Shown here piece after piece: positions 1 through 7,403 of a DNA stretch of 10,208 nt (positions are counted from its first letter, which is position 1; each line of letters begins with the position of its first letter). Source of the DNA: Spirochaetia bacterium (GTDB taxonomy: Bacteria > Spirochaetota > Spirochaetia > PWKH01); assembly GCA_007128345.1 (NCBI GenBank), contig SKXS01000079.1:1-10208 (forward strand). Direction: 5' to 3'. Below the pieces are notes generated by a model. That model made no database searches. It was not told where the DNA came from and worked only from the letters and a program-made list of their open reading frames with translations. The position numbers were made by a program, and so were the translations under genes.

Positions 1-11
1 ACCCTCACTCC

Positions 12-1865
12 ATGAAAAGCGACCTGCTTCCTGTCAGCCGCGATGATATGGATGCCCGCGGCTGGGACCTGTGCGACTACATTGTGGTCACCGGGGACGC
101 CTACATCGACCATCCCTCATTTGGTACCGCGGTAATATCCCGGCTTCTTGGATCCCTGGGAAGAAGGGTAGGGGTTATTACACAACCCCGCTGGGACAGG
201 CCGGATGATTTCATGGTATTGGGACGTCCAAGACTGGCATTCCTCGTCACTGCGGGGGCTTTGGATTCTATGGTGGCACATTATACCGCCGCACTCAAAC
301 CGAGGCATGAAGATGTCTACTCTCCAGGCGGAAGACCGGGTATGCGGCCTGATCGTGCAGTGATCACCTATACCGGCCGAATCCGCCAAGCTTTCAGCAA
401 TGTCCCCGTTATAGCCGGCGGCATTGAAGCATCTCTTCGGAGGCTGAGCCATTACGATTACTGGTCGGATCGTCTGCGCAGGTCCGTGATTCTTGATGCG
501 AAGCTTGATTTGGTCATCTACGGAATGGGTGAGCAGGCAGCAGCTGCAGTCGACCGGGTACTCAATGATGAATCTATGGATTTCTCTTCATGCACGATAC
601 CTGGCACTGTGTTTGCCTGCAGCTCTCGCGCATACACCCCGTATACAGGCTATGATGATATTATCCTCCCTGCTTGGGAGGAGGTTTCCGCCCGAGACCC
701 TTCAGGAAACATCCCGAAGCCGGAGGGTCAGCTGCAGTTTGCCCGGAGCGTACAGATCCGGCTGCTCCACGAAAACCCTATGAAGCCAAGCAGGCTCCTG
801 GAAGCCTATGGTGATCGCCTGGTGGTGCAGAACCCTCCTGCAGTTCCTCTGGATAGTAAGGCGATGGACCGTATCTACGCGCTCCCCTTTGCAAGGAAAG
901 CTCATCCTATGTACAGACCCTTGGGAGACGTGCCTGCCTTGCAGGAAGTGCGCTTCAGCATCACCAGCAGCAGGGGATGCTACGGGAGCTGCAGCTTCTG
1001 CGCGCTGCGCAGCCACCAGGGAAGGATCGTCCAAAGCAGGAACAGGGAGTCCATACTGGCAGAGGCTAAACGGATTATCGAAGATCCGGAATTCAAAGGC
1101 CACATCCATGATGTAGGCGGCCCTACAGCAAATTTTCTGCATCCGGCTTGCAGCAGACAGCTCATCGCAGACATGGGACCATGTGAAAACAAAGAATGTC
1201 TTTTCCCCAGGGTGTGCAGAAACGCCGGGGATGATCATATGGAATTTCTGGGACTGCTGCGGGATATCAGGAAGCTTCCGGGGGTGAAACGGGTTTTTGT
1301 ACGGTCAGGGATCAGGTACGATTATCTTATGGCTGCTCCTGAATCGGTCAGAACCCGCTTTTTGCTTGAGTTCTGCGCACACCATGTAAGCGGGCAGCTC
1401 AAGGTTGCCCCTGAACACACGTCACCAAAGGTCTTGGATATCATGGGAAAACCTCCCATCGAGATATTTGATGCATTTGCCCAAGCATTTGCGCTGGCTT
1501 CCCGCAGGGCAGGGAAGACCCAGTATATCATTCCATACTTCATGTCCGGCCATCCGGGTGCCCGTCTTGACGATGCTGTGGATTTGGCATGCTATCTCCG
1601 AAAGAGAGGGTTTATACCCGACCAGGTGCAGGATTTCTATCCGACCCCGGGGACAGCGGCCTCATGCATGTACTACACCGGCATGGATCCCAGGCCGGGA
1701 CGGGACAATGCTCCCATCCATATACCTAAGGGAAGAGAGAAACGGCTTCAACGAGCACTCCTGCATGCACATAAAAAGGAAAATCGTTCTCTCGTTCTGG
1801 AGGCCTTGAGAAGGACTGGGAGGATGGATCTGGCGGGTACGCTGCTTCGCTCTCAGCGGCCGTGA
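12..1865 (+). CDS. ygiQ: YgiQ family (UPF0313) radical SAM protein
   Basis: A 617-residue radical S-adenosylmethionine protein of the YgiQ family; its reaction and substrate are not known. The radical SAM cluster motif CxxxCxxC is C323, C327, C330, just after SITSSRG. The family N-terminal block is present at about residues 12-40 (ARGWD, then VTGDAYIDHPSFG), as are GGIEASLRR (136-144) and the C-terminal DFYPTPGTAASCMYYTG stretch (541-557). Four more cysteines (C380, C391, C396, C402) lie after the GPTANF segment; as I recall, this second cluster is shared across the family and may bind another Fe-S centre. Length is close to that of bacterial homologues. The ATG at 12 fits the family N-terminus, but only 11 bases precede it, no Shine-Dalgarno is visible in them, and the frame is open to the left edge. 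The MATE gene follows 49 bp downstream on the same strand. Confidence 0.93.
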   Translation: MKSDLLPVSRDDMDARGWDLCDYIVVTGDAYIDHPSFGTAVISRLLGSLGRRVGVITQPRWDRPDDFMVLGRPRLAFLVTAGALDSMVAHYTAALKPRHEDVYSPGGRPGMRPDRAVITYTGRIRQAFSNVPVIAGGIEASLRRLSHYDYWSDRLRRSVILDAKLDLVIYGMGEQAAAAVDRVLNDESMDFSSCTIPGTVFACSSRAYTPYTGYDDIILPAWEEVSARDPSGNIPKPEGQLQFARSVQIRLLHENPMKPSRLLEAYGDRLVVQNPPAVPLDSKAMDRIYALPFARKAHPMYRPLGDVPALQEVRFSITSSRGCYGSCSFCALRSHQGRIVQSRNRESILAEAKRIIEDPEFKGHIHDVGGPTANFLHPACSRQLIADMGPCENKECLFPRVCRNAGDDHMEFLGLLRDIRKLPGVKRVFVRSGIRYDYLMAAPESVRTRFLLEFCAHHVSGQLKVAPEHTSPKVLDIMGKPPIEIFDAFAQAFALASRRAGKTQYIIPYFMSGHPGARLDDAVDLACYLRKRGFIPDQVQDFYPTPGTAASCMYYTGMDPRPGRDNAPIHIPKGREKRLQRALLHAHKKENRSLVLEALRRTGRMDLAGTLLRSQRP

Positions 1866-1877
1866 TTGGTGTTTTGC

Positions 1878-1907
1878 TTGACACCCCCTCGCTAAATCAA
1901 GTACATC
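1878..1907 (+). promoter_or_regulatory. possible promoter for the MATE gene
   Basis: A perfect TTGACA lies at 1878-1883 in the 49-bp gap. With an 18-base spacer the -10 would be TACATC (1902-1907), which matches the consensus at only three of six positions. Transcription would then begin at about 1914, next to the ATG at 1915. The -35 is good and the -10 poor, so read-through from the upstream gene is equally possible. Confidence 0.3.
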
Positions 1908-1914
1908 TCATTGT

Positions 1915-3333
1915 ATGGTAACCATGCTCAAGGACCTCAAAGCAGAACGAGGCTTTTACCGGGCGCTCGTGTCCGTTTCCGGCCCCATCATGCTGCAGAA
2001 TTTCCTTATCTCCTCACTTTCATTCATCGATACCCTCATGATAGGCCAGTTGGGGTCTGTCCAAATAGCCGGTGTGGGACTTGCAAATCAAGTGTTTTTC
2101 CTCACCATCCTCTTCTTCTTCGGCATAGGCAGCGGTGCGTCCATATTCATTGCTCAGTACTGGGGCAAAGGGGATACAGCCTCAATCCATGCGGCCATGG
2201 GAGTAGCGCTGACCACATCCTTCATCGGAGCTGCTGCGGTTTCTACTGTATCCATGCTGCTTCCCCACCATGTCATGAGCATTTTTTCTACTGATCCCCA
2301 GGTTATCGAGCTAGGGGCATCATACCTGCGCATTGTGGCACTGAGCTACCTCTTTACCTCGATATCGTTTATTTTTTCAACCTCCCTGCGCAGCATGCGT
2401 ATGGCGAAGTACCCGCTAGTATCTACCGCCTGTTCGCTGACAGTCAATGTTCTGCTCAACTACCTCCTGATATTCGGAAAGTTCGGATTCCCCGCCATGG
2501 GGGTCAGAGGAGCAGCTCTGGCAACCGTCATATCCCGGGGACTCGAACTGGTCATCATTCTCTCCTTGACCTACGGAAAGCGCACTCCCGCAGCCGGAGT
2601 GCTCCGTGTGTTCTTCTCATATGACAGGAAATTTGTAAAAAAATTCTTCCGCACCGCCTTTCCCGTCATCTGCAACGAACTCGTCTGGTCTCTAGGCATG
2701 GTTGTCTACAAGATCGTCTACGCACGGATGGGGACGGAGGTGATCGCGTCTGCCAACGTGAGCGAGGCTATTCAGAGTCTCTTCTTTGTCATATATATCG
2801 GGACCGGAAACGGTTCCGCAGTACTCATCGGGAATAAAATCGGATCCCGCGAGTATGACACTGCAAGGCGCTATGCGCGGAGATTCCTCCTGCTGCCGGT
2901 CCTGGTGGGTTTATTCATCGGTATCCTTATGGCCATCTGTGCTCCACTGGTAACCCGCGCATTTAATATCGAACAGGAGATCATCCAGATTACCATACGC
3001 TCCCTTCGTGTCCTTGCACTGCTCATCCCCATCAGGGGGCTCACCATCCACCTCATCATCGGGGTGCTGCGCAGCGGAGGAGATACTACATTCTCGTTCA
3101 TCCTTGAGCTCACCAGTGTATGGGGTATCGGTGTGCCCATCGTGCTGTTTGCCGGTCTGGTGCTGAACCTGCCGATTTACTATGTATACCTGCTGCTCGG
3201 CTTTGAGGAAGTATTCAAGGCAGCGGCGGGAATCTTACGGTTCCGCAGCGGGAAGTGGCTCAATGACCTCACTGAGGATATTCCGCCGCCGGAATCCCAG
3301 GTGATTAGTGCGTCGGGGACTGAAATTCCCTGA
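1915..3333 (+). CDS. MATE family multidrug/cation efflux transporter
   Basis: A 472-residue inner-membrane antiporter that exports drugs or other organic cations in exchange for Na+ or H+. The sequence is almost wholly hydrophobic helices, consistent with the usual 12, arranged as two MatE repeats at about residues 18-180 and 243-405. Each repeat carries the expected glycine-rich segment: GIGSGASIFIAQYWGKGD at 70-87 and GTGNGSAVLIGNKIGS at 296-311. The family length is usually 440-470. Residues from about 450 form a short hydrophilic tail. The substrate cannot be deduced. Two ATGs are possible, 1915 and 1924 (MLKDLK); neither has a Shine-Dalgarno, so the start is uncertain by three residues. 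It lies between the YgiQ gene and the dipeptidase, which has its own promoter. Confidence 0.93.
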   Translation: MVTMLKDLKAERGFYRALVSVSGPIMLQNFLISSLSFIDTLMIGQLGSVQIAGVGLANQVFFLTILFFFGIGSGASIFIAQYWGKGDTASIHAAMGVALTTSFIGAAAVSTVSMLLPHHVMSIFSTDPQVIELGASYLRIVALSYLFTSISFIFSTSLRSMRMAKYPLVSTACSLTVNVLLNYLLIFGKFGFPAMGVRGAALATVISRGLELVIILSLTYGKRTPAAGVLRVFFSYDRKFVKKFFRTAFPVICNELVWSLGMVVYKIVYARMGTEVIASANVSEAIQSLFFVIYIGTGNGSAVLIGNKIGSREYDTARRYARRFLLLPVLVGLFIGILMAICAPLVTRAFNIEQEIIQITIRSLRVLALLIPIRGLTIHLIIGVLRSGGDTTFSFILELTSVWGIGVPIVLFAGLVLNLPIYYVYLLLGFEEVFKAAAGILRFRSGKWLNDLTEDIPPPESQVISASGTEIP

Positions 3334-3340
3334 TTTCGCC

Positions 3341-3370
3341 TTGACCCATACAGGCAGAGCACCGTATCAT
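3341..3370 (+). promoter_or_regulatory. promoter of the dipeptidase gene
   Basis: TTGACC (3341-3346), an 18-base spacer and TATCAT (3365-3370) resemble a sigma-70 promoter, each hexamer matching five of six consensus bases. Transcription would begin at about 3377, leaving a leader of roughly 34 bases before the ATG at 3411. A short hairpin, CCTGC (3376-3380) with GCAGG (3389-3393), would sit at the 5' end of the message. Confidence 0.55.
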
Positions 3371-3399
3371 GGCCACCTGCGGTATTTTGCAGGGACACC

Positions 3400-3405
3400 A
3401 GGAGG
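3400..3405 (+). promoter_or_regulatory. ribosome binding site fixing the PepD start
   Basis: A full AGGAGG is followed five bases later by the ATG at 3411. The earlier in-frame ATG at 3369 has no such site and overlaps the candidate -10 box, so the start at 3411 is preferred. Confidence 0.8.
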
Positions 3406-3410
3406 AATCT

Positions 3411-4886
3411 ATGGATTTGATTACACAGGAACAGATAGAAGCCCTTGAACCTTCGAGGGTATGGCACTATTTTTACGAAATATCTCAGATTCCCCGTGAA
3501 TCGGAAAATGAAACCCAGGTTCGTGAGTATCTCAGACAATTCGCCCATAAGCATGACTTGGCTTACTCCATTGATGATGCCGGAAACATGGTCATCAGGA
3601 AAGCCCCTTCCTCAGGCAGAGAGCATACTCCTGGACTTATCTTCCAAGGCCATATGGATATGGTCTGCGTCAAGGATCCGGATTCAGACCACGATTTTAC
3701 CAAGGATCCAATTCCCCTGGCGCAGGATGGAGACTGGATGAGAGCGTGGGGCACTACTCTTGGAGCTGACAACGGCATTGCACTCGCCCTAATTCTCGCA
3801 CTTTTTGAAGACGATTCTCTGGATCATGGTCCTTTGGAAGCCATTCTCACGGTTGCTGAAGAAACCGGCCTTGAAGGAGCGTTTGGTCTCAATATGTCAC
3901 AGATATCAGGGAGGATGCTCATCAACCTCGATTCCGAGGAGGAGGGGGTGTTCTACATAGGAAGTGCAGGCGGCGCAGAAGTGACAGGCACCGCTGATTT
4001 GAGCTGGGAGCTGACCGAAGGAAACTGCCTCTCATGGCTGCCGTATACACTTACCCTGTCAGGCTTCTCAGGCGGACATTCAGGAGCAGATATTCATACA
4101 GGACGGGCAAACGCAGTGAAGGAGTGTTTCCGCATCCTTAAGGCAGTCAGCCGCTTGTGTCCGATCAGGATCGCCTCGCTCAGCGGCGGGACCAAAAGGA
4201 ATGTCATCCCCAGCAGCTGCACTGCTGTATTTCTCATACCGCCGGAAAATGAAGAGACGCTTCAGGCAATCTTCAGCGAACTGCGGGACACCATACCCAA
4301 AGAATACAGGGAGACCGATCCGGAATGCTCTCTCACCCTTGATGAAGCGCCCATGCCTGACCGGGTCCTTACTGAAGCGCAGAGCAGTTCCCTCATCACC
4401 TGCATCTACTTGGTTCCCCATGGGATTGCGGGCATGAGCAATGCCGTACCCGGCATGGTGGAGACTTCAAATAACCTTGCATCTGCGTACATCACGGAAA
4501 CGTGTATCGAGATTGTCACAAGCCAGCGCTCAGCAGTTGAGTCCAAACGGGTACATATATCCCAAACCGTTGCGGCCGCCCTTGCACTATGCTGTACCGA
4601 GGTCAAGGAGATGAACCCCTATCCCGCATGGACACCCGATCCGCAGTCGCAGCTGCCCAGCATGCTCTCCCGTGTATACACAGATCTCTACGGCAGGGAG
4701 CCGGTTATCACGGCAATTCACGCCGGTCTGGAATGCGGAGTCATCAACAGCAAGGCTCCCGACATGCAGTCAATATCCATGGGACCTACAATGGAACATG
4801 TACATTCAACACGAGAACAGGTGCATATATCTTCTGTGGCGAGGATCTACCATTTCATTAATGAGGTGGTCAGACGAATGGCTTAG
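3411..4886 (+). CDS. pepD: aminoacyl-histidine dipeptidase (Xaa-His dipeptidase, M20 family)
   Basis: A 491-residue cytoplasmic metallopeptidase that splits Xaa-His dipeptides such as carnosine and other dipeptides, feeding amino acids into metabolism. It matches the M20 PepD type. Expected residues are visible: H81 and D83 (QGHMDMV), D120 (GADNG), the catalytic and metal glutamates E150/E151 (AEETG), D174 (INLDSEEEG) and the late metal histidine H465 (VHSTRE). The inserted lid/dimer domain carries GGHSGADIHTGRANA (221-235). Length agrees with E. coli PepD, and these positions are offset from its ligands by one to four residues. The start at 3411 follows a strong AGGAGG; the frame extends 14 residues further upstream, but that ATG falls in the promoter. 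The stop codon overlaps the stop of the convergent flavodiiron gene by four bases. The two neighbouring genes share no obvious function with it. Confidence 0.94.
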   Translation: MDLITQEQIEALEPSRVWHYFYEISQIPRESENETQVREYLRQFAHKHDLAYSIDDAGNMVIRKAPSSGREHTPGLIFQGHMDMVCVKDPDSDHDFTKDPIPLAQDGDWMRAWGTTLGADNGIALALILALFEDDSLDHGPLEAILTVAEETGLEGAFGLNMSQISGRMLINLDSEEEGVFYIGSAGGAEVTGTADLSWELTEGNCLSWLPYTLTLSGFSGGHSGADIHTGRANAVKECFRILKAVSRLCPIRIASLSGGTKRNVIPSSCTAVFLIPPENEETLQAIFSELRDTIPKEYRETDPECSLTLDEAPMPDRVLTEAQSSSLITCIYLVPHGIAGMSNAVPGMVETSNNLASAYITETCIEIVTSQRSAVESKRVHISQTVAAALALCCTEVKEMNPYPAWTPDPQSQLPSMLSRVYTDLYGREPVITAIHAGLECGVINSKAPDMQSISMGPTMEHVHSTREQVHISSVARIYHFINEVVRRMA

Positions 4887-6103
4887 GCCTTCCAGCTTTT
4901 CACCTGCTTAGCCAGTTCCCGAGCCCGCGCAAATGCTGTCTCATGATCAGGCTGTTTCGGTGCGCCCTGAAATTCCACTGAGCCCAGACAGTCCCATTTC
5001 ATCGCCTGGGTGAACGCATCGAACTGCTTCTGGGCTCCGCCTGACCATCCATAGGAACCAAACCTGAAGGCCTTGCGGTTCATCACATGGCTGCGCTCCA
5101 AGATGTCAAGAACTGTGTACATAGGCGGGAACATACGGTACTCGTATGTGGGCATGCCCACAATGATCCCCGATGATCTCCAGGCTGACGCCAGTACGAA
5201 GGAGACATGCTCCTGGGGCACCCGATGTATATGGATGGGCAGCCCCTCAGCCTCTACTCCGGCCCTGACTGCCTCAACCAATGATTCCGTATTTCCGTAC
5301 ATGGAACTCCACACAAGGGTCACTTCTTCTTCAGCTGGCCCGTTCATATATGACGCAAGTCGTATGTAGTCCCTGATTATCTTATCCGGATTTTTCCTCC
5401 AGAGAATGCCGTGGCTTGGAGCAATGACGGAAATATCGAGCGCTTCAAGCTTCTTGATCGCCCGCTGTACAAAGATGGAGAAGCTTGAGACTATGTTCGC
5501 ATAGTACCTGAGGGTCTCCTGTTCGAAGAACCGCATCTCAAGTTCAGAAAGCTGATCATCAAATACAGCCTCGTGCACTTGTCCGAAGGAACCGAATGCG
5601 TCACAGGAAAACAGGGTCTTTGTAACAGCTTCATAGGTTACCATGGTCTCCGGCCAATGCACATTGGGTGCATCTTCAAAGACTAGCTGCTTCCCGCCGA
5701 GGTCAAGCACATCCCCAGAACCCACAGCTTTGACCGAATCAGTGATTCCGTAGAATGCTTCCACCATGGGTACTGCTTTTTTTGAACACAAAATCTGTAA
5801 TTTTGGCTGCTGTTTTTTAAGCTCTGCCAGCCAGCCCGTATGATCAGGCTCCATATGGTTGAGCACCAGATAGTCAATATCTCCCAGACCGAGGCCGGCT
5901 TCTCTCAATTGTTCAGTAATCCCTCGCGCAGCACCCTCCCAGTCCTTCACGAGGTCAATGAGCGCTGTTTTATTATCTCCCTTGACGATATATGCATTGA
6001 GCGATACGCCATTTGGTATAGGCCATATCCCCTCAAAGAGATCCCTGCTGCCAATATTTGCACTGAGCCGGTATACGCCCTGAGCGATCTCTACTGGTTT
6101 CAT
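4883..6103 (-). CDS. fprA: flavodiiron protein (A-type flavoprotein, FprA/ROO type)
   Basis: A 406-residue cytoplasmic enzyme that reduces O2 to water and/or NO to N2O, protecting anaerobes. The N-terminal beta-lactamase-like domain (about 1-250) has all the diiron ligands: H83, E85 and D87 with H88 in NHMEPDHTGW, then H149, D168 and H231. The flavodoxin domain (about 260-400) has the FMN phosphate loop SSMYGNTE (266-273) and later GSYGWSGG (349-356). No C-terminal rubredoxin or flavin-reductase domain is fused, so a separate rubredoxin is the likely electron donor; none is in this window. The start at 6103 gives the family N-terminus (MKPVEIAQGVYR) and follows AAGGGGGA. An in-frame ATG at 6169 would add 22 residues unlike the family and is rejected. 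It may be cotranscribed with the metallopeptidase gene 98 bp upstream. Preference for O2 or NO cannot be read from the sequence. Confidence 0.95.
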   Translation of the reverse strand: MKPVEIAQGVYRLSANIGSRDLFEGIWPIPNGVSLNAYIVKGDNKTALIDLVKDWEGAARGITEQLREAGLGLGDIDYLVLNHMEPDHTGWLAELKKQQPKLQILCSKKAVPMVEAFYGITDSVKAVGSGDVLDLGGKQLVFEDAPNVHWPETMVTYEAVTKTLFSCDAFGSFGQVHEAVFDDQLSELEMRFFEQETLRYYANIVSSFSIFVQRAIKKLEALDISVIAPSHGILWRKNPDKIIRDYIRLASYMNGPAEEEVTLVWSSMYGNTESLVEAVRAGVEAEGLPIHIHRVPQEHVSFVLASAWRSSGIIVGMPTYEYRMFPPMYTVLDILERSHVMNRKAFRFGSYGWSGGAQKQFDAFTQAMKWDCLGSVEFQGAPKQPDHETAFARARELAKQVKSWKA

Positions 6104-6108
6104 TACAT

Positions 6109-6116
6109 TCCCCCTT
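6109..6116 (-). promoter_or_regulatory. ribosome binding site deciding the flavodiiron start
   Basis: On the minus strand a purine-rich AAGGGGGA lies five bases upstream of the ATG at 6103, in the position of a Shine-Dalgarno. It supports 6103 over the in-frame ATG 66 bases further upstream. Confidence 0.65.
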
Positions 6117-6133
6117 GCGGTACGTCTGGCACA

Positions 6134-6188
6134 CGCAGTACCTGCGATGCATGCATTAAATGTACTCATTCTTCCAAACTAGGTCTAG
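6134..6188. promoter_or_regulatory. cluster of small dyads upstream of the flavodiiron gene
   Basis: The 98-bp gap between the metallopeptidase stop and the flavodiiron start holds three short symmetric sequences: CGCAG-TAC-CTGCG (6134-6146), the adjoining palindrome ATGCATGCAT (6147-6156) and CTAG-GT-CTAG (6179-6188). One or more could be a regulator site. Each could arise by chance, and I see no good -35/-10 pair here. Confidence 0.2.
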
Positions 6189-6201
6189 CGGTTTGCAGAG
6201 T

Positions 6202-6915
6202 TTACACTACCGCCAGATATGACCAGCGCTTCAGCAGCTCACGGTACTCCCTCCATTGCGGTATCACGTTCCCAAGGAGCTGGTAGAATTCTCTGCCGTG
6301 GTGAAACACATAGAGGTGAACAAGCTCATGGACCACAACATAGTCAACAAGATGCTCAGGCAGACAGAAAAGCCTGAGGCTCAATGTCACGATGCCGTCC
6401 CTGCTGCACCCTCCCCACCGGCGTTTCATGGACCGCAGGCGGACTTCGTGAGGTCTCAGTGAGCCGCCAGATGCATTATCAAGCATCCGGCAGAGACCTA
6501 CCAGTCGCCTCTCGATATATGATTGTCCAGCTTCCCGATATACAGATCTGCACAACAATACCATACGATTACTGCCGGTCCTACCGCTGCAGATAATCTG
6601 GCGGTGGACAAAATCCACTGCTGCGCCGGGTTTTCCATCATCAATACATCGGAGTACGAGCGGTTCACCAAAGAGATACCATGTCTCTCCCTCCTGGTAC
6701 TGCCTTGTTATCACCGGATAAGCCTTCCGGTTCATGCGGTCAAGCTGCTTCCTGATCCAGGTTTCCTTTTGGCCTACGATTCGTCTTACCTCGCTGACGG
6801 GCACCCATTGCGGTGCTGAAACCACAACCTCGCCTGCAGCGCTTACATGAATGGCAATGGTTCTCCTTCTGCTGCTCCTGCGTAATCGATACTGTACTTT
6901 TTTCGGCTCATTCAC
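6202..6915 (-). CDS. YgjP-like zinc metallopeptidase (DUF45, M48-related)
   Basis: A 237-residue protein of the YgjP/DUF45 family, predicted soluble zinc peptidases whose physiological substrate is unknown. The zinc site is HELVH (H196, E197, H200) followed by H206 in VFHHGREF, matching the family pattern HExxH-x5-H. The upstream family signature is present as RRWGGCSRDGIVTLSLRL (165-182), and the basic N-terminus RRSSRRRTIAIHV (12-24) is also typical. No signal peptide or membrane helix is visible. Start choice: the frame opens at a GTG at 6951, but the GTG at 6915 has GGTGGTG eight bases upstream, close to the ideal GGAGGTG, and gives a family-like N-terminus. The longer form would add 12 residues and overlap the divergent gene's start. 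The flavodiiron gene lies 98 bp downstream on the same strand. Confidence 0.85.
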   Translation of the reverse strand: MNEPKKVQYRLRRSSRRRTIAIHVSAAGEVVVSAPQWVPVSEVRRIVGQKETWIRKQLDRMNRKAYPVITRQYQEGETWYLFGEPLVLRCIDDGKPGAAVDFVHRQIICSGRTGSNRMVLLCRSVYREAGQSYIERRLVGLCRMLDNASGGSLRPHEVRLRSMKRRWGGCSRDGIVTLSLRLFCLPEHLVDYVVVHELVHLYVFHHGREFYQLLGNVIPQWREYRELLKRWSYLAVV

Positions 6916-6923
6916 TACTATCA

Positions 6924-6930
6924 CACCACC
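6924..6930 (-). promoter_or_regulatory. probable ribosome binding site for the metallopeptidase
   Basis: On the minus strand GGTGGTG lies eight bases before the GTG at 6915. It differs by one base from the anti-Shine-Dalgarno complement GGAGGTG. It is the main reason for preferring 6915 to the GTG at 6951. Confidence 0.5.
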
Positions 6931-7386
6931 ATGGGAATCATGAAACTGCACTTGTTCCAGGATATTATCTATGCCGGCTTTGCTGACCCCTGCTCATGGA
7001 GTGATTATACCGCATTGCTGGAGGCGCTTTCCACCCTGGTGCTGCGGGAGAACAGCAGCATGCTCAATGCAGAGGAGTTTATATCCGCAGGAACATGGGA
7101 TGCCGACTCAGAATTTTCACTGGAAAAATGCATCCCCGCATTCTTCGGAGTCACATGCCCAGCAGAACACTACCCTGAAAGATTACAGCCCTTTATCCTG
7201 CAGGCAGGAGACTATCTCTTCTCACAGTTCAGCGATTCCTCCTCTCGAGGAATAACCGCTGCGGCAGAAGATGCACGCATGGAACTGTATCATAGGAACT
7301 GGAACCCCTCTGGAAATACTGTGTTCCTGCGGGGTATTCGCGAGGAATCTTTGTGGAAGCTCCAACTGCTCATTCACTTAATATAA
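6931..7386 (+). CDS. hypothetical protein, family not recognised
   Basis: An open frame of 151 residues (148 if translation starts at the second ATG, 6940). I do not recognise the family. It is soluble in character, with no signal peptide or membrane helix, mildly acidic, and rich in aromatic residues (Phe, Trp, Tyr). Three cysteines (near residues 21, 67 and 75) form no evident metal motif. Codon choice (CTG, CAG, ATC, AAC) resembles the neighbours, and the frame fills the space between two well-supported genes, which argues that it is real. No clear Shine-Dalgarno precedes either ATG. It diverges from the metallopeptidase, whose start is only 15 bases away, so the two may share control. Its stop is 17 bases from the end of lysO. 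It could be a lineage-specific protein; a function cannot be assigned. Confidence 0.6.
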   Translation: MGIMKLHLFQDIIYAGFADPCSWSDYTALLEALSTLVLRENSSMLNAEEFISAGTWDADSEFSLEKCIPAFFGVTCPAEHYPERLQPFILQAGDYLFSQFSDSSSRGITAAAEDARMELYHRNWNPSGNTVFLRGIREESLWKLQLLIHLI

Positions 7387-7403
7387 CGCTAGCCGATATA
7401 TTA
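7379..7403. other. AT-rich inverted repeat at a convergent junction
   Basis: TAATATA (7379-7385) and TATATTA (7397-7403) are perfect 7-base arms. Inside them, beyond an A/A mismatch, two further C-G/G-C pairs close a five-base loop. The repeat spans the stop of the hypothetical gene and ends next to the lysO stop, so it could form at the 3' end of either message. Neither side has a T-tract, so it is not a standard intrinsic terminator. Confidence 0.3.

Noticed and set aside
702..1238. Minus-strand open frame of 178 codons inside the YgiQ gene
   Set aside because: It lies antisense to the radical SAM core, which has strong family motifs; the translation is not recognisable as any protein.
1868..1885. 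Hairpin GGTGT/ACACC after the YgiQ stop as a terminator
   Set aside because: The stem is only five pairs with an eight-base loop, and cytosines rather than a T-tract follow it.
6127..6143. TGGCAC as a sigma-54 -24 element near the flavodiiron gene
   Set aside because: It is on the plus strand, the wrong direction for that gene, and no proper -12 element follows at the required spacing.
6104..6169. 22-residue N-terminal extension of the flavodiiron protein from the ATG at 6169
   Set aside because: The extension is unlike the family, and the ATG at 6103 has a purine-rich ribosome binding site and the standard N-terminus.
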